A stretch of DNA of 64,000 nucleotides from Microcebus murinus (lineage: Eukaryota; Chordata; Mammalia; Primates; Cheirogaleidae). The stretch spans positions 1,364,001 to 1,428,000 of the forward strand of contig NC_134126.1 of assembly GCF_040939455.1 (NCBI RefSeq). Reading direction: 5' to 3'. Numbering within the stretch: the first letter of the stretch is position 1; the number at the start of each line of letters is the position of its first letter. The translations under genes were made by a program, and so were the position numbers. Positions 1-12,551 of this stretch are shown piece after piece. The notes below the pieces were generated by a model. The model made no database searches and had not been told where the DNA came from. It worked only from the letters and a program-made list of their open reading frames with translations.

Positions 1-2067
1 TGCCCTTCTGTCGTGGGTGAGTGGACACAGCCAGATCCGCACTGCGCCCTGCCTAACCGCCTGCCGTGGGTGAGTGGACACAGCCAGATCCGCACTGCGC
101 CCTGCCTGCCCGTCTCCCGGGGGCGAGTGGACACAGCCAGATCCGCACTGCGCCCTGCCTGCCCTTCTGCCGTGGGTGAGTGGACACAGCCAGATCCGCA
201 ATGCGCTCTACCTGACCATCAGCCGTGGGTTTGTGGACACAGCCAGATCCGCACTGCGCCTTGCCTCCCCGTCTCCCGTCAGTGAGCGGACACAGCCAGA
301 TCCGCACTGCGCCCTGCCTGCCCGTCTGTCGTGGGTGAGTGGACACAGCCAGATCCGCACTGCGCCTTGCCTGCTCGTCTCCCGTCGGTGAGTGGACACA
401 GCCAGATCCACACTGCGCCCTGCCTGCCCGTCTCCCGTGGGTGAGTGGACACAGCCAGATCCGCACTGCGCCCTGCCTGCCCGTCTCAGGTGGGCGAGTG
501 GACACAGCCAGATCCACACTGCGCCCTGCCTGCCCGTCTCCCGTGGGTGAGTGGACACAGCCAGATCCCCACTGCGCCCTGCCTGCCCATCTCCAGTGGG
601 CGAGTGGACACAGCCAGATCCACACTGCGCCCTGCCTGCCCGTCTGCCGTGGGTGAATGGACACAGCCAGATCCGCACTGCGCCCTGCCTGACCGTCTCC
701 CGTGGGTGAGTGGACACAGCCAGATCCACACTGCGCCCTGCCTGCCCGTCTCCCATGGGTGAGTGGACACAGCCAGATCCACACTGCGCCCTGCCTGCCC
801 GTCTGCCGTGGGTGAATGGAAACAGCCAGATCCGCACTGCGCCCTGCCTGACCGTCTCCCGTGGGTGAGTGGACACAGCCAGATCCGCACTGCGCCCTGC
901 CTGCCAGTCTCCCGTGGGTGAGTGGACACAGCCAGATCCGCACTGCACCTTGCCTGCCCGTCTCCCGTCAGTGAGTGGACACAGCCAAATCCGCACTGTG
1001 CCCTGCCTGCCCGTCTCCCGTGGGTGAGTGGACACAGCCAGATCCGCACTGCGCGCTGCCTGCCCGTATCCCGTGGGCGAGTAGACACAGCCAGATCCGC
1101 ACTGCGCCCTGCCTGACCGCCTGCCGTGGGTGAGTGGACACAGCCAGATCCGCACTGCGCCCTGCCTGCCCGTCTCCCTTGGGCGAGTGGACACAGCCAG
1201 ATCCGCACTGCGCCCTGCCTGCCCTTCTACCATGGGTGAGTGGACAAAGCCAGATCCGCACTGCGCCCTGCCTGACCGTCTGCCGTGGGTGAGTGGACAC
1301 AGCCAGATCCGCACTGCGCCCTGCCTGCCCGTCTCCCGTGGGTGAGTGGACACAGCCAGATCCGCACTGCGCCCTGCCTGCCCTTCTGCCGTGTGTGAGT
1401 GGTCACAGCCAGATCCGCACTGCGCCCTGCCTGCCCGTCTCCCGTGGGTGAGTGGACACAGCCAGATCCGCACTGCGCCTTGCCTGCCCGTCTCCTGTCA
1501 GTGAGTGGACACAGCCAGATCCGCACTGCGCCCTGCCTGCCCGTCTCCCGTGGGCTAGTGGACACAGCCAGATCCGCACTGCGCCCTGCCTGCCGGTCTT
1601 CCGTGGGCGAGTGGACACAGCCAGATCCGCACTGCGCCCTGCCTGCCTTTCTGCCGTGGGTGAGTGGACACAGTCAGATCCGCACTGCGCCCTGCCTGAC
1701 CGTCTGCTGTGGGTGAGTGGACACAGCCAGATCCACACTGCGACCTGCCTGCCCGTCTGCCGTGGGCTTGTGGACACAGCCCGATCCGCACTGCGCCCTG
1801 CCTGACCGTCTGCCGTGGGCGAGTGGACACAGCCAGATCCGCACTGCGCCCTGCCTGCCCGTCTGCCGTGGGCAAGTGGACACAGCCAGATCCGCACTGC
1901 GCCCTGCCTGACCGTCTGACGTGGATGAGTGGACACAACCAGATCCACACAGCGCCCTGCCTGCCCCTCTGCCGTGGGCGAGTGGAAACAGCCAGATCCG
2001 CACTTTGCCCTGCCTGACCGTCTGCCGTGGGCGAGTGGACACAGCCAGATCCGCACTGCGCCCTGCC
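1..2067. repeat. 39-unit higher-order repeat, copy 1 (2,067 bp)
   Basis: This stretch is followed directly by a second copy beginning at 2068; the offset is 2,067 bp, exactly 39 x 53. Over positions 1-1608 I noticed only five differences from the copy: 221, 728, 1179, 1381 and 1384. After about 1609 the order of unit variants diverges. Distinctive members are a unit with TTTGTGG at about 229-235 in place of GTGAGTGG, units with CTCCAGTGGG near 591, and a unit with GGTCAC near 1401. The 1709-2120 part resembles 9605-10080 in unit order. Confidence 0.95.
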
Positions 2068-3675
2068 TGCCCTTCTGTCGTGGGTGAGTGGACACAGCCA
2101 GATCCGCACTGCGCCCTGCCTAACCGCCTGCCGTGGGTGAGTGGACACAGCCAGATCCGCACTGCGCCCTGCCTGCCCGTCTCCCGGGGGCGAGTGGACA
2201 CAGCCAGATCCGCACTGCGCCCTGCCTGCCCTTCTGCCGTGGGTGAGTGGACACAGCCAGATCCGCAATGCGCTCTACCTGACCATCTGCCGTGGGTTTG
2301 TGGACACAGCCAGATCCGCACTGCGCCTTGCCTCCCCGTCTCCCGTCAGTGAGCGGACACAGCCAGATCCGCACTGCGCCCTGCCTGCCCGTCTGTCGTG
2401 GGTGAGTGGACACAGCCAGATCCGCACTGCGCCTTGCCTGCTCGTCTCCCGTCGGTGAGTGGACACAGCCAGATCCACACTGCGCCCTGCCTGCCCGTCT
2501 CCCGTGGGTGAGTGGACACAGCCAGATCCGCACTGCGCCCTGCCTGCCCGTCTCAGGTGGGCGAGTGGACACAGCCAGATCCACACTGCGCCCTGCCTGC
2601 CCGTCTCCCGTGGGTGAGTGGACACAGCCAGATCCCCACTGCGCCCTGCCTGCCCATCTCCAGTGGGCGAGTGGACACAGCCAGATCCACACTGCGCCCT
2701 GCCTGCCCGTCTGCCGTGGGTGAATGGACACAGCCAGATCCGCACTGCGCCCTGCCTGACCGTCTCCCGTGGGTGAGTGGACACAGCCAGATCCGCACTG
2801 CGCCCTGCCTGCCCGTCTCCCATGGGTGAGTGGACACAGCCAGATCCACACTGCGCCCTGCCTGCCCGTCTGCCGTGGGTGAATGGAAACAGCCAGATCC
2901 GCACTGCGCCCTGCCTGACCGTCTCCCGTGGGTGAGTGGACACAGCCAGATCCGCACTGCGCCCTGCCTGCCAGTCTCCCGTGGGTGAGTGGACACAGCC
3001 AGATCCGCACTGCACCTTGCCTGCCCGTCTCCCGTCAGTGAGTGGACACAGCCAAATCCGCACTGTGCCCTGCCTGCCCGTCTCCCGTGGGTGAGTGGAC
3101 ACAGCCAGATCCGCACTGCGCGCTGCCTGCCCGTATCCCGTGGGCGAGTAGACACAGCCAGATCCGCACTGCGCCCTGCCTGACCGCCTGCCGTGGGTGA
3201 GTGGACACAGCCAGATCCGCACTGCGCCCTGCCTGCCCGTCTCCCGTGGGCGAGTGGACACAGCCAGATCCGCACTGCGCCCTGCCTGCCCTTCTACCAT
3301 GGGTGAGTGGACAAAGCCAGATCCGCACTGCGCCCTGCCTGACCGTCTGCCGTGGGTGAGTGGACACAGCCAGATCCGCACTGCGCCCTGCCTGCCCGTC
3401 TCCCGTGGGTGAGTGGACACAGCCAGATCCGCACTGCGCCCTGCCTGACCGTCTGCCGTGTGTGAGTGGTCACAGCCAGATCCGCACTGCGCCCTGCCTG
3501 CCCGTCTCCCGTGGGTGAGTGGACACAGCCAGATCCGCACTGCGCCTTGCCTGCCCGTCTCCTGTCAGTGAGTGGACACAGCCAGATCCGCACTGCGCCC
3601 TGCCTGCCCGTCTCCCGTGGGCTAGTGGACACAGCCAGATCCGCACTGCGCCCTGCCTGCCGGTCTTCCGTGGGT
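2068..3675. repeat. 39-unit higher-order repeat, copy 2 (partial, about 30 units)
   Basis: Near-identical second copy of 1-1608, displaced by 2,067 bp. Identity is lost at about 3676, where the copy reads GGTGAG after the GGTCTTCC unit while copy 1 reads GGCGAG; the following units then match the 8.5 kb region instead. The copy therefore ends at an in-register junction with another block rather than at foreign DNA. Being one of the most similar pairs in the window, it is inferred to be a recent event. Confidence 0.93.
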
Positions 3676-4800
3676 GAGTGGACACAGCCAGATCCGCACT
3701 GCGCCCTGCGTGCCCGTCTGCCGTGGGCGAGTGGACACAGCCAGATCCGCACTGCGCCCTAACTGATCGTCTGCCGTGGGTGAGTGGACACAGCCAGAAC
3801 CACACTGCGCCCTGCCTGCCCGTCTGCCGTGGGCGAGTGGACACAGCCAGATCCGCACTGCGCCCTGCCTGACAGTCTGCCGTCGGTGAGTGGACACAGC
3901 CAGATCCGCACTGCGCCCTGCCTAACCGCCTGGCGTGGGTGAGTGGACACAGCCAGATCCGCACTGCGCCCTGCCTCCCCGTCTCCCGTCAGTGAGTGGA
4001 CACAGCCAGATCCGCACTGCACCTTGCCTGCCCGTCTCCCGTCAGTGAGTGGACACAGCCAGATCCGCACTGCGCCCTGCCTGCCCGTCTCCCGTGGGTG
4101 AGTGGACACAGCCAGATCCGCACTGCGTGCTGCCTGCCCGTCTCCCGTGGGCGAGTCGAAACAGCCAGATCCGCACTGCGCGCTGCCTGCCCGTCTGTCG
4201 TGGGCGAGTGGACACAGCCATATCCGCACTGCGCCCTGCCTGCCCGTCTGCCGTGGGTGAGCGGACACAGCCAGATCCACACTGCGGCCTCCCTGCCCGT
4301 CTGCCGTGGGTGAGTGGACACAGCCAGATCCGCACTGCGCCCTGCCTGACTGTCTCCCGTGGGTGAGTGGACACAGCCAGATACGCACTGCGCCTTGCCT
4401 GCCCGTCTCACGTGGGTGAGTGGACACAGCCAGATCCGCACTGCGCCCTACCTGCACGTCTCCCGTAGGCGAGTGGACACAGCCAGATCCACACTGCGCC
4501 CTGCCTTCCCGTCTGCCGTGGGCGAGTGCACACAGCCAGATCCGCACTGCGCACTACCTGACCGTCTGCTGTGGGTGAGTCGACACAGCCAGATCCGCAC
4601 TGCGCCCTGCCTGCCCATCTGTCGTGGGCGAGTGGACACAGCCAGATCCGCACTGCGCCCTGCCTGCCCTTCTGCCGTGGGTGAGTGGACACAGCCAGAT
4701 CCGCACTGCGCCCTGCCTGACCGTCTGCCGTGGGTGAGTGGACACAGCCAGATCCACACTGCGCCCTGCCTGCCCGTCTGCCGTGGGCTTGTGGTCACAG
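3475..4800. repeat. Displaced duplicate block, copy A (92 units from copy B)
   Basis: Unit order here matches 8351-9675 at an offset of 4,876 bp (92 x 53), falling to 4,875 after the 1-bp deletion near 8885. Shared diagnostic units include one with an ACGTGGG E-box near 4410, one with GAGTGCAC near 4525, one with GAGTCGAC near 4578 and one with GGCTTGTGGTCAC near 4787. The two blocks part at about 4800/9676. A third, shorter relative lies at 10.2-10.9 kb. Confidence 0.88.
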
Positions 4801-5344
4801 CCAGATCCGCACTGCGCCCTACCTGCCCGTCTCCCGTAGGCGAGTGGACACAGCCAGATCCACACTGCGCCCTGCCTGCCCTTCTGCCGTGGGTGAGTGG
4901 ACACAGCCAGATCCGCACTGCGCGCTGCCTGCCCGTCTCCCGTGGGCGAGTAGAAACAGCCAGATCCGCACTGCGCGCTGCCTGCCCCTCTGTCGTGGGC
5001 GAGAGGACACAGCCATATCCGCACTGCGCTCTGCCTGCCCGTCTGCCGTGGGTGAGTGGACACAGCCAGATCCACACTGCGCTTTGCGTGACCATCTGCC
5101 GTGGGTGAGTGGACACCGCCAGATCCGCACTGCGCCCTGCCTGCCCGTCTCCCGTGGGTGAGTGGACACAGCCAGATCCACACTGCGTCCTGCCTTCCCG
5201 TCTGCCGTGGGTGAGTGGAAACAGCCAGATCCGCACTGCGCCCTGCCTGACCGTCTCCCGTGGGTGAGTGGACACAGCCAGATCCGCACTGCGCCTTGCC
5301 TGCCCGTCTCACGTGGGTGAGTGGACACAGCCAGATCCGCACTG
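4801..5344. repeat. Duplicate block shared with 12.0-12.4 kb (134 units away)
   Basis: From about 4890 to 5340 the units match 11991-12441 at 7,101 bp (134 units minus the 1-bp deletion near 8885). Markers include GGCGAGTAGAAAC at 4946 and 12047 and the TCTCACGT unit at about 5307/12408. The 12 kb copy then has two extra units, after which matching resumes at 136 units. This is a clean example of in-register gain or loss of two units. Confidence 0.85.
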
Positions 5345-5373
5345 CGCCCTGCCTGTCCGTCCTTCGTGGATGA

Positions 5374-5780
5374 GTGGACACCGCCAGATCCGCACTGCGC
5401 CCTGCCTGCCCGTCTCCCGTCAGTGAGTGGACACAGCCAGATCCGCACTGCGCCCTGCCTTACCGTCTGCCGTCGGTGAGTGGACACAGCCAGATCCGCA
5501 CTGCGCCCTGCCTGCCCGTCTGCCGTGGGCGAGTGGACACAGCCCGATCCGCACTGCGCCCTGCCTGACCGTCTGCCGTGGGTGAGTGCACACAGCCAGA
5601 TCCGCACTGCGCCCTGCCTGCCCGTCTGCCGTGGGCGAGTGGACACTGCCAGATCCGCACTGCGCCCTGCCTGACGGTCAGCCGTGGGTGAGTGGACACA
5701 GCCAGATCCACACTGCGCCCTGCCTGCCCCTCTGCCGTGGGCGAGTGGACACAGCCAGATCCGCACTGCGCCCTTCCTGA
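5374..5780. repeat. Local 106-bp dimer tract
   Basis: Adjacent units alternate between a GCCCGTC...GGCGAG form and a GACCGTC...GGTGAG form, so the apparent period is 106 bp rather than 53 bp. The same alternation recurs near 7971-8271, 12581-12987, 15761-16061, 24083-24383, 27156-27562, 33514-33832, 55928-56228 and 59637-59937, always downstream of the GATGCGC marker unit or, here, of a related unit. Confidence 0.85.
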
Positions 5781-5998
5781 CCGTCTGCCGTGGGTGAGTG
5801 GACACAGCCAGATCCGCACTGCGCGCTGCCTGCCCGTCTCCCGTGGGCGAGTGGAAACAGCCAGATCCGCACTGCGCGCTGCCTGCCCGTCTCCCGTGGG
5901 TGAGTGGACACAGCCAGATCCGCACTGCGCCCTTCCTGACCATCTCCCGTGGGTGAGTGGACACAGCCAGATCCGCACTGCGGCTTGCCTGCCCGTCA

Positions 5999-6004
5999 CA
6001 CGTG
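5999..6004. promoter_or_regulatory. CACGTG E-box motif within a satellite unit (example)
   Basis: The palindrome CACGTG is present in the GCGGCTTGCC unit of most E-box cassettes and also in TCTCACGTGGG units, for example near 4409, 5309 and 9284. CACGTG is the core site of bHLH-ZIP factors such as MYC/MAX and USF. The motif is seen directly; any binding or regulatory effect is inference, and the CpG inside it would be sensitive to methylation. Confidence 0.35.
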
Positions 6005-8350
6005 GGTGAGAGGACACAGCCAGATCCGCACTGCGCCCTACCTGCCCGTCTCTCGTTGGTGAGTGGACACAGCCAGATCCGCACTGCGCCCTGCCTGACC
6101 GTCCTTCGTGGGTGAGTGGACACCGCCAGATCCGCACTGCGCCCTGCCTGCCTGTCTCCCGTGGGTGAGTGGACACAGCCAGATCCGCACTGCGCCCTGC
6201 ATGCCCGTCTCCCGTCAGTGAGTGGACACAGCCAGATCCGCACTGCGCTCTGCCTGACCGCCTGCCGTTGGTGAGTGGACACAGCCAGATCCGCACTGCG
6301 CCCTGCCTGACCATCTGCCGTGGGTGAGTGGACACAGCCAGATCCGCACTGCGCCCTGCCTGACCGTCTGCCGTGGGTGAGTGGACACAGCCAGATCCAC
6401 ACTGCGCCCTGCCTGACCGTCTGCCGTAGGCGAGTGGACACAGCCAGATCCGCACTGCGCCCTGCCTGCCCGTCTGCTGTGGGTGAGTGGACACAGCCAG
6501 ATCCACACTGCGTCCTGCCTGTCCCTATGATGTGGGCGAGTGGACACAGCCAGATCCGCACTGGGCCCTGCCTGACCGTCTGCCGTGGGTGAGTGGACAC
6601 AGCCAGATCTGCACTGCGCCCTGCCTGACCGCCTGCCGTGGGTGAGTGGACACAGCCAGATCCGCACTGCGCCCTGCCTTTCCGTCTCCCGTGGGCGAGT
6701 GGACACAGCCTGATCCGCACTGCGCCCTGCCTGCCCTTCTGCCGTGGGTGAGTGTACACAGCCAGATCCGCACTGCGCCCTGCCTGACCGCCTGTCGTGG
6801 GTGAGTGGACACAGCCAGATCCGCACTGCGCCCTGCCTGACCGCCTGTCGTGGGTGAGTGGACACAGCCAGATCCGCACTGCGCCCTGCCTGCCCGTCTG
6901 CCGTGGGTGAGTGGACACAGCCAGATCCACACTGCGCCCTGCCTGCCCGTCTGCCGTGGGTGAGTGGACACAGCCAGATCCGCACTGCGCCCTTCCTGAC
7001 CATCTCCCGTGGGTGAGTGGTCACAGCCAGATCCGCACTGCGGCTTGCCTGCCCGTCACACGTGGGTGAGTGGACACAGCCAGATCCGCACTGCGCCCTA
7101 CCTGCCCGTCTCCCGTTGGTGAGTGGACACAGCCAGATCCACACTGCGCCCTGCCTGACCGTCCTTCGTGGGTGAGTGGACACCGCCAGATCCGCACTGC
7201 GCCCTGCCTGCCCGTCTCCCGTGGGTGAGTGGACATAGCCCGATCCGCACTGCGCCCTGCCTGCCCGTCTCCCGTCAGTGAGTGGACACAGCCAGATCCG
7301 CACTGCGCTCTGCCTGACCGCCTGCCGTTGGTGAGTGGACACAGCCAGATCCGCTCTGCGCCCTGCCTGACCGTCTGCCGTGGGTGAGTGGACACAGCCA
7401 GATCCGCACTGCGCCCTGCCTGACCGTCTGCCGTGGGTGAGTGGACACAGCCAGATCCACACTGCGCCCTGCCTGCCCCTGTGCCGTGGGCGAGTGGACA
7501 CAGCCAGATCCGCACTGCGCCGTGCCTGACCGCCTGCCGTGGGTGAGTGGACACAGCCAGATCCACACTGCGCTTTGCCTGACCGTCTGCCGTGGGTGAG
7601 TGGACACCGCCAGATCCGCACTGCGCTCTGCCTGCCCGTCTCCCGTGGGTGAGTGGACACAGCCAGATCCACACTGCGTCCTGCCTGCCCGTCTGCCGTG
7701 GGTGAGTGGACACAGCCAGATCCGCACTGCGCCCTGCCTGACCTTCTCCCGTGGGTGAGTGGACACAGCCAGATCCGCACTGCGCCTTGCCTGCCCGTCT
7801 CACGTGGGTGAGTGGACACAGCCAGATCCGCACTGCGCCCTACCTGCACGTCTCCCGTGGGTGAGTGGACACAGCCAGATGCGCACTGCACCCTGCCTGT
7901 CCGTCCTTCGTGGATGAGTGGACACCGCCAGATCCGCACTGCGCCCTGCCTGCCCGTCTCCCGTGGGTGAGTGGACACAGCCAGATCCGCACTGCGCTCT
8001 GCCTGCCCGTCTCCCGTCAGTGAGTGGACACAGCCAGATCCGCACTGCGCCCTGCCTGACCGTATGCTGTCGGTGAGTGGACACAGCCAGATCCGCACTG
8101 CGCCCTGCCTGCCCGTCTGCCGTGGGCGAGTGGACACAGCCCGATCCGCACTGCGCCCTGCCTGACCGTCTGCCGTGGGTGAGTGGACACAGCCAGATCC
8201 GCACTGCGCCCTGCCTGCCCGTCTGCCGTGGGCGAGTGGACACTGCCAGATCCGCACTGCGCCCTGCCTGACGGTCAGCCGTGGGTGAGTGGACACAGCC
8301 AGATCCACACTGCGCCCTGCCTGCCCCTCTGCCGTGGGCGAGTGGACACA

Positions 8351-9675
8351 GCCAGATCCGCACTGCGCCCTGCCTGCCCGTCTCCCGTGGGTGAGTGGAC
8401 ACAGCCAGATCCGCACTGCGCCTTGCCTGCCCGTCTCCTGTCAGTGAGTGGACACAGCCAGATCCGCACTGCGCCCTGCCTGCCCGTCTCCCGTGGGCGA
8501 GTGGACACAGCCAGATCCGCACTGCGCCCTGCCTGCCGGTCTTCCGTGGGTGAGTGGACACAGCCAGATCCGCACTGCGCCCTGCCTGCCCGTCTGCCGT
8601 GGGCGAGTGGACACAGCCAGATCCGCACTGCGCCCTACCTTATCGTCTGCCGTGGGTGAGTGGACACAGCCAGAACCACACTGCGCCCTGCCTGCCCGTC
8701 TGCCGTGGGCGAGTGGACACAGCCAGATCCGCACTGCGCCCTGCCTGACAGTCTGCCGTCGGTGAGTGGACACAGCCAGATCCGCACTGCGCCCTGCCTA
8801 ACCGCCTGCCGTGGGTGAGTGGACACAGCCAGATCCGCACTGCGCCCTGCCTCCCCGTCTCCCGTCAGTGAGTGGACACAGCCAGTCCGCACTGCACCTT
8901 GCCTGCCCGTCTCCCGTCAGTGAGTGGACACAGCCAGATCCGCACTGCGCCCTGCCTGCCCGTCTCCCGTGGGTGAGTTGACACAGCCAGATCCGCACTG
9001 CGTGCTGCCTGCCCGTCTCCCGTGGGCGAGTCGAAACAGCCAGATCCGCACTGCGCGCTGCCTGCCCGTCTATCGTGGGCGAGTGGACACAGCCATATCC
9101 GCACTGCGCCCTGCCTGCCCGTCTGCCGTGGGTGAGCGGACACAGCCAGATCCACACTGCGCCCTGCCTGCCCGTCTGCCGTGGGTGAGTGGACACAGCC
9201 AGATCCGCACTGCGCCCTGCCTGACTGTCTCCCGTGGGTGAGTGGACACAGCCAGATCCGCACTGCGCCTTGCCTGCCCGTCTCACGTGGGTGAGTGGAC
9301 ACAGCCAGATCCGCACTGCGCCCTACCTGCCCGTCTCCCGTAGGCGAGTGGACACAGCCAGATCCACACTGCGCCCTGCCTGCCCGTCTGCCGTGGGCGA
9401 GTGCACACAGCCAGATCCGCACTGCGCACTACCTGACCGTCTGCTGTGGGTGAGTCGACACAGCCAGATCCGCACTGCGCCCTGCCTGCCCATCTGTCGT
9501 GGGCGAGTGGACACAGTCAGATCCGCACTGCGCCCTGCCTGCCCTTCTGCCGTGGGTGAGTGGACACAGCCAGATCCGCACTGCGCCCTGCCTGACCGTC
9601 TGCCGTGGGTGAGTGGACACAGCCAGATCCACACTGCGCCCTGCCTGCCCGTCTGCCGTGGGCTTGTGGTCACAG
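8351..9675. repeat. Displaced duplicate block, copy B (92 units from copy A)
   Basis: Counterpart of 3475-4800. It carries a private 1-bp deletion near 8885, where CAGATCC became CAGTCC; this lowers all offsets measured across it by one. At about 9676 it departs from copy A and continues into units shared with 10.9 kb. Confidence 0.88.
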
Positions 9676-10130
9676 CCCGATCCGCACTGCGCCCTGCCTG
9701 ACCGTCTGCCGTGGGCGAGTGGACACAGCCAGATCCGCACTGCGCCCTGCCTTCCCATCTGCCGTGGGCGAGTGGACACAGCCAGATCCGCACTGCGCCC
9801 TGCCTGACCGTCTGACGTGGGTGAGTGGACACAGCCAGATCCACACTGCGCCCTCTCTCCCCCTCTGCCGTGGGCGAGTGGAAACAGCCAGATCCGCACT
9901 TTGCCCTGCCTGACCGTATGCCGTGGGTGAGTGAACACAGCCAGATCCGCACTGCGCCATGCCTGCCCGTCTCCCGTGGGCGAGTGGACACAGCCAGATC
10001 CGCACTGCGCCCTGCCTGCCCGTCTCCAGTGGGCGAGTGGACACAGCCAGATCCGCACTGCGCCCTGCCTAACCGCCTGCCGTGGGTGAGTGGACACAGC
10101 CAGATCCGCACTGCGCCCTGCCTAACCGCA
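9190..10130. repeat. 24-unit tandem duplication, copy 1 (1,272-bp period)
   Basis: This stretch matches 10462-11402 at 1,272 bp, exactly 24 x 53. Shared oddities include GGCTTGTGGTCAC near 9661, CTCTCTCCCCC near 9853 and GAGTGAACAC near 9931. Just upstream, 8790-9080 matches 10168-10460 at 26 units, so two units were lost or gained between the two alignments. Confidence 0.92.
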
Positions 10131-10461
10131 TGCCGTCGGTGAGTGGACACAGCCAGATCCGCACTGCGCCCTGCCTAACCGCCTGCCGTGGGTGAGTGGA
10201 CACAGCCAGATCCGCACTGCGCCCTGCCTCCCCGTCTCCCGTCAGTGAGTGGACACAGCCAGATCCGCACTGCACCTTGCCTGCCCGTCTCCCGTCAGTG
10301 AGTGGGCACAGCCAGATCCGCACTGCGCCCTGCCTGCCCGTCTCCCGTGGGTGAGTGGACACAGCCAGATCCGCACTGCGTGCTGCCTGCCCGTCTCCCT
10401 TGGGCGAGTCGAAACAGCCAGATCCGCACTGCGCGCTGCCTGCCCGTCTGTCGTGGGCGAG

Positions 10462-11402
10462 TGGACACAGCCAGATCCGCACTGCGCCCTGCCTGACTGT
10501 CTCCCGTGGGTGAGTGGACACAGCCAGATCCGCACTGCGCCTTGCCTGCCCGTCTCACGTTGGTGAGTGGACACAGCCAGATCCGCACTGCGCCCTACCT
10601 GCCCGTCTCCCGTAGGCGAGTGGACACAGCCAGATCCACACTGCGCCCTGCCTGCCCGTCTGCCGTGGGCGAGTGCACACAGCCAGATCCGCACTGCGCA
10701 CTACCTGACCGTCTGCTGTGGGTGAGTCGACACAGCCAGATCCGCACTGCGCCCTGCCTGCCCATCTGTCGTGGGCGAGTGGACACAGCCAGATCCGCAC
10801 TGCGCCCTGCCTGCCCTTCTGCCGTGGGTGAGTGGACACAGCCAGATCCGCACTGCGCCCTGCCTGACCGTCTGCCGTGGGTGAGTGGACACAGCCAGAT
10901 CCACACTGCGCCCTGCCTGCCCGTCTGCCGTGGGCTTGTGGTCACAGCCCGATCCGCACTGCGCCCTGCCTGACCGTCTGCCGTGGGCGAGTGGACACAG
11001 CCAGATCCGCACTGCGCCCTGCCTTCCCATCTGCCGTGGGCGAGTGGACACAGCCAGATCCGCACTGCGCCCTGCCTGACCGTCTGACGTGGGTGAGTGG
11101 ACACAGCCAGATCCACAATGCGCCCTCTCTCCCCCTCTGCCGTGGGCGAGTGGAAACAGCCAGATCCGCACTTTGCCCTGCCTGACCGTATGCCGTGGGT
11201 GAGTGAACACAGCCAGATCCGCACTGCGCCATGCCTGCCCGTCTCCCGTGGGCGAGTGGACACAGCCAGATCCGCACTGCGCCCTGCCTGCCCGTCTCCA
11301 GTGGGCGAGCGGACACAGCCAGATCCGCACTGCGCCCTGCCTAACCGCCTGCCGTGGGTGAGTGGACACAGCCAGATCCGCACTGCGCCCTGCCTAACCG
11401 CC
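10462..11402. repeat. 24-unit tandem duplication, copy 2
   Basis: Second copy of 9190-10130, with small substitutions such as ACAATGCG near 11115 for ACACTGCG in copy 1 and GGCGAGCGG near 11304 for GGCGAGTGG. Confidence 0.92.
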
Positions 11403-12551
11403 TGCCGTGGGTGAGTGGACACAGCCAGATCCGCACTGCGCCCTGCCTGCCCGTCTCCCGGGGGCGAGTGGACACAGCCAGATCCGCACTGCGCCCTGCC
11501 TGCCCTTCTGCCGTGGGTGAGTGGACACAGCCAGATCCGCACTGCACCCTACCTGACCATATGCCGTGGGTTTGTGGACACAGCCAGATCCGCACTGCGC
11601 CTTGCCTGCCCGTCTCCCGTCAGTGAGTGGACACAGCCAGATCCGCACTGCGCGCTGCCTGCCCGTCTCCCGTGGGTGAGTGGACACAGCCAGATCCGCA
11701 CTGCGCCCTGCCTGCCCGTCTCCAGTGGGCGTGTGGACACAGCCAGATCCACACTGCGCCCTGCCTGCCCGTCTGCCGTGGGTGAGTGGACACAGCCAGA
11801 TCCGCACTGCGCCCTGCCTGACCGTCCTCCGTGGGTGTGTGGACACAGCAATATCCGCACTGCGCCCTGCCTGCCCGTCTCCCGTGGGTGAGTGGACACA
11901 GCCAGATCCGCACTGCACCTTGCCTGCCCGTCTCCCGTCAGTGAGTGGCCACAGCCAGATCCGCACTGTGCCCTGCCTGCCCGTCTTCCGTGGGTGAGTG
12001 GACACAGCCAGATCCGCACTGCGCGCTGCCTGCCCGTCTCCCGTGGGCGAGTAGAAACAGCCAGATCCGCACTGCGCGCTGCCTGCCCCTCTGTCGTGGG
12101 CGAGTGGACACAGCCATATCCGCACTGCGCTCTGCCTGCCCGTCTGCCGTGGGTGAGTGGACACAGCCAGATCCACACTGCGCTTTGCGTGACCATCTGC
12201 CGTGGGTGAGTGGACACCGCCAGATCCGCACTGCGCCCTGCCTGCCCGTCTCCCGTGGGTGAGTGGACACAGCCAGATCCACACTGCGTCCTGCCTGCCC
12301 GTCTGCCGTGGGTGAGTGGAAACAGCCAGATCCGCACTGCGCCCTGCCTGACCGTCTCCCGTGGGTGAGTGGACACAGCCAGATCCGCACTGCGCCTTGC
12401 CTGCCCGTCTCACGTAGGTGAGTGGACACAGCCAGATCCGCACTGCGCCCTACCTGCACGTCTCCCGTGGGTGAGTGGACACAGCCAGATGCGCACTGCA
12501 CCCTGCCTGTCCGTCCTTCGTGGATGAGTGGACACCGCCAGATCCGCACTG
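11403..12551. repeat. Mixed satellite stretch joining two duplicate families
   Basis: About 11350-11600 follows the unit order of 10-260 and 2077-2330 (214 units from the former), including the CTCCCGGGGGCGAG unit at about 11455 and the TTTGTGG unit near 11572. About 11991-12441 follows 4890-5340. At 12412 the usual ACGTGGG reads ACGTAGG, and the GATGCGC marker unit begins the next block at 12488. No non-satellite sequence is present. Confidence 0.85.

Larger units (their letters stand above)
5345..8350. repeat. Mosaic block, counterpart of 12.5-16.1 kb (136-147 units away)
   Basis: Positions 5345-5885 match 12552-13092 at 7,207 bp (136 units less one base). From about 5970 most of the block matches 13760-16130 at 7,790 bp (147 units less one base), with a local three-unit shift near 6241. 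An internal repeat is visible: the CGGCTTGCC marker occurs at 5981 and 7041, 1,060 bp or 20 units apart, with the same spacing in the counterpart (13771 and 14831). The block holds several E-box units and a minus-strand TAG-creating CTATG unit at 6525. Confidence 0.88.

Noticed and set aside
13..285. Plus-strand open frames of 64-250 codons
   Set aside because: Their lengths are set by the TGA inside GTGAG, which falls in a given frame once every three units unless the unit has GCGAG. They start at GTG, and identical strings recur across the array.
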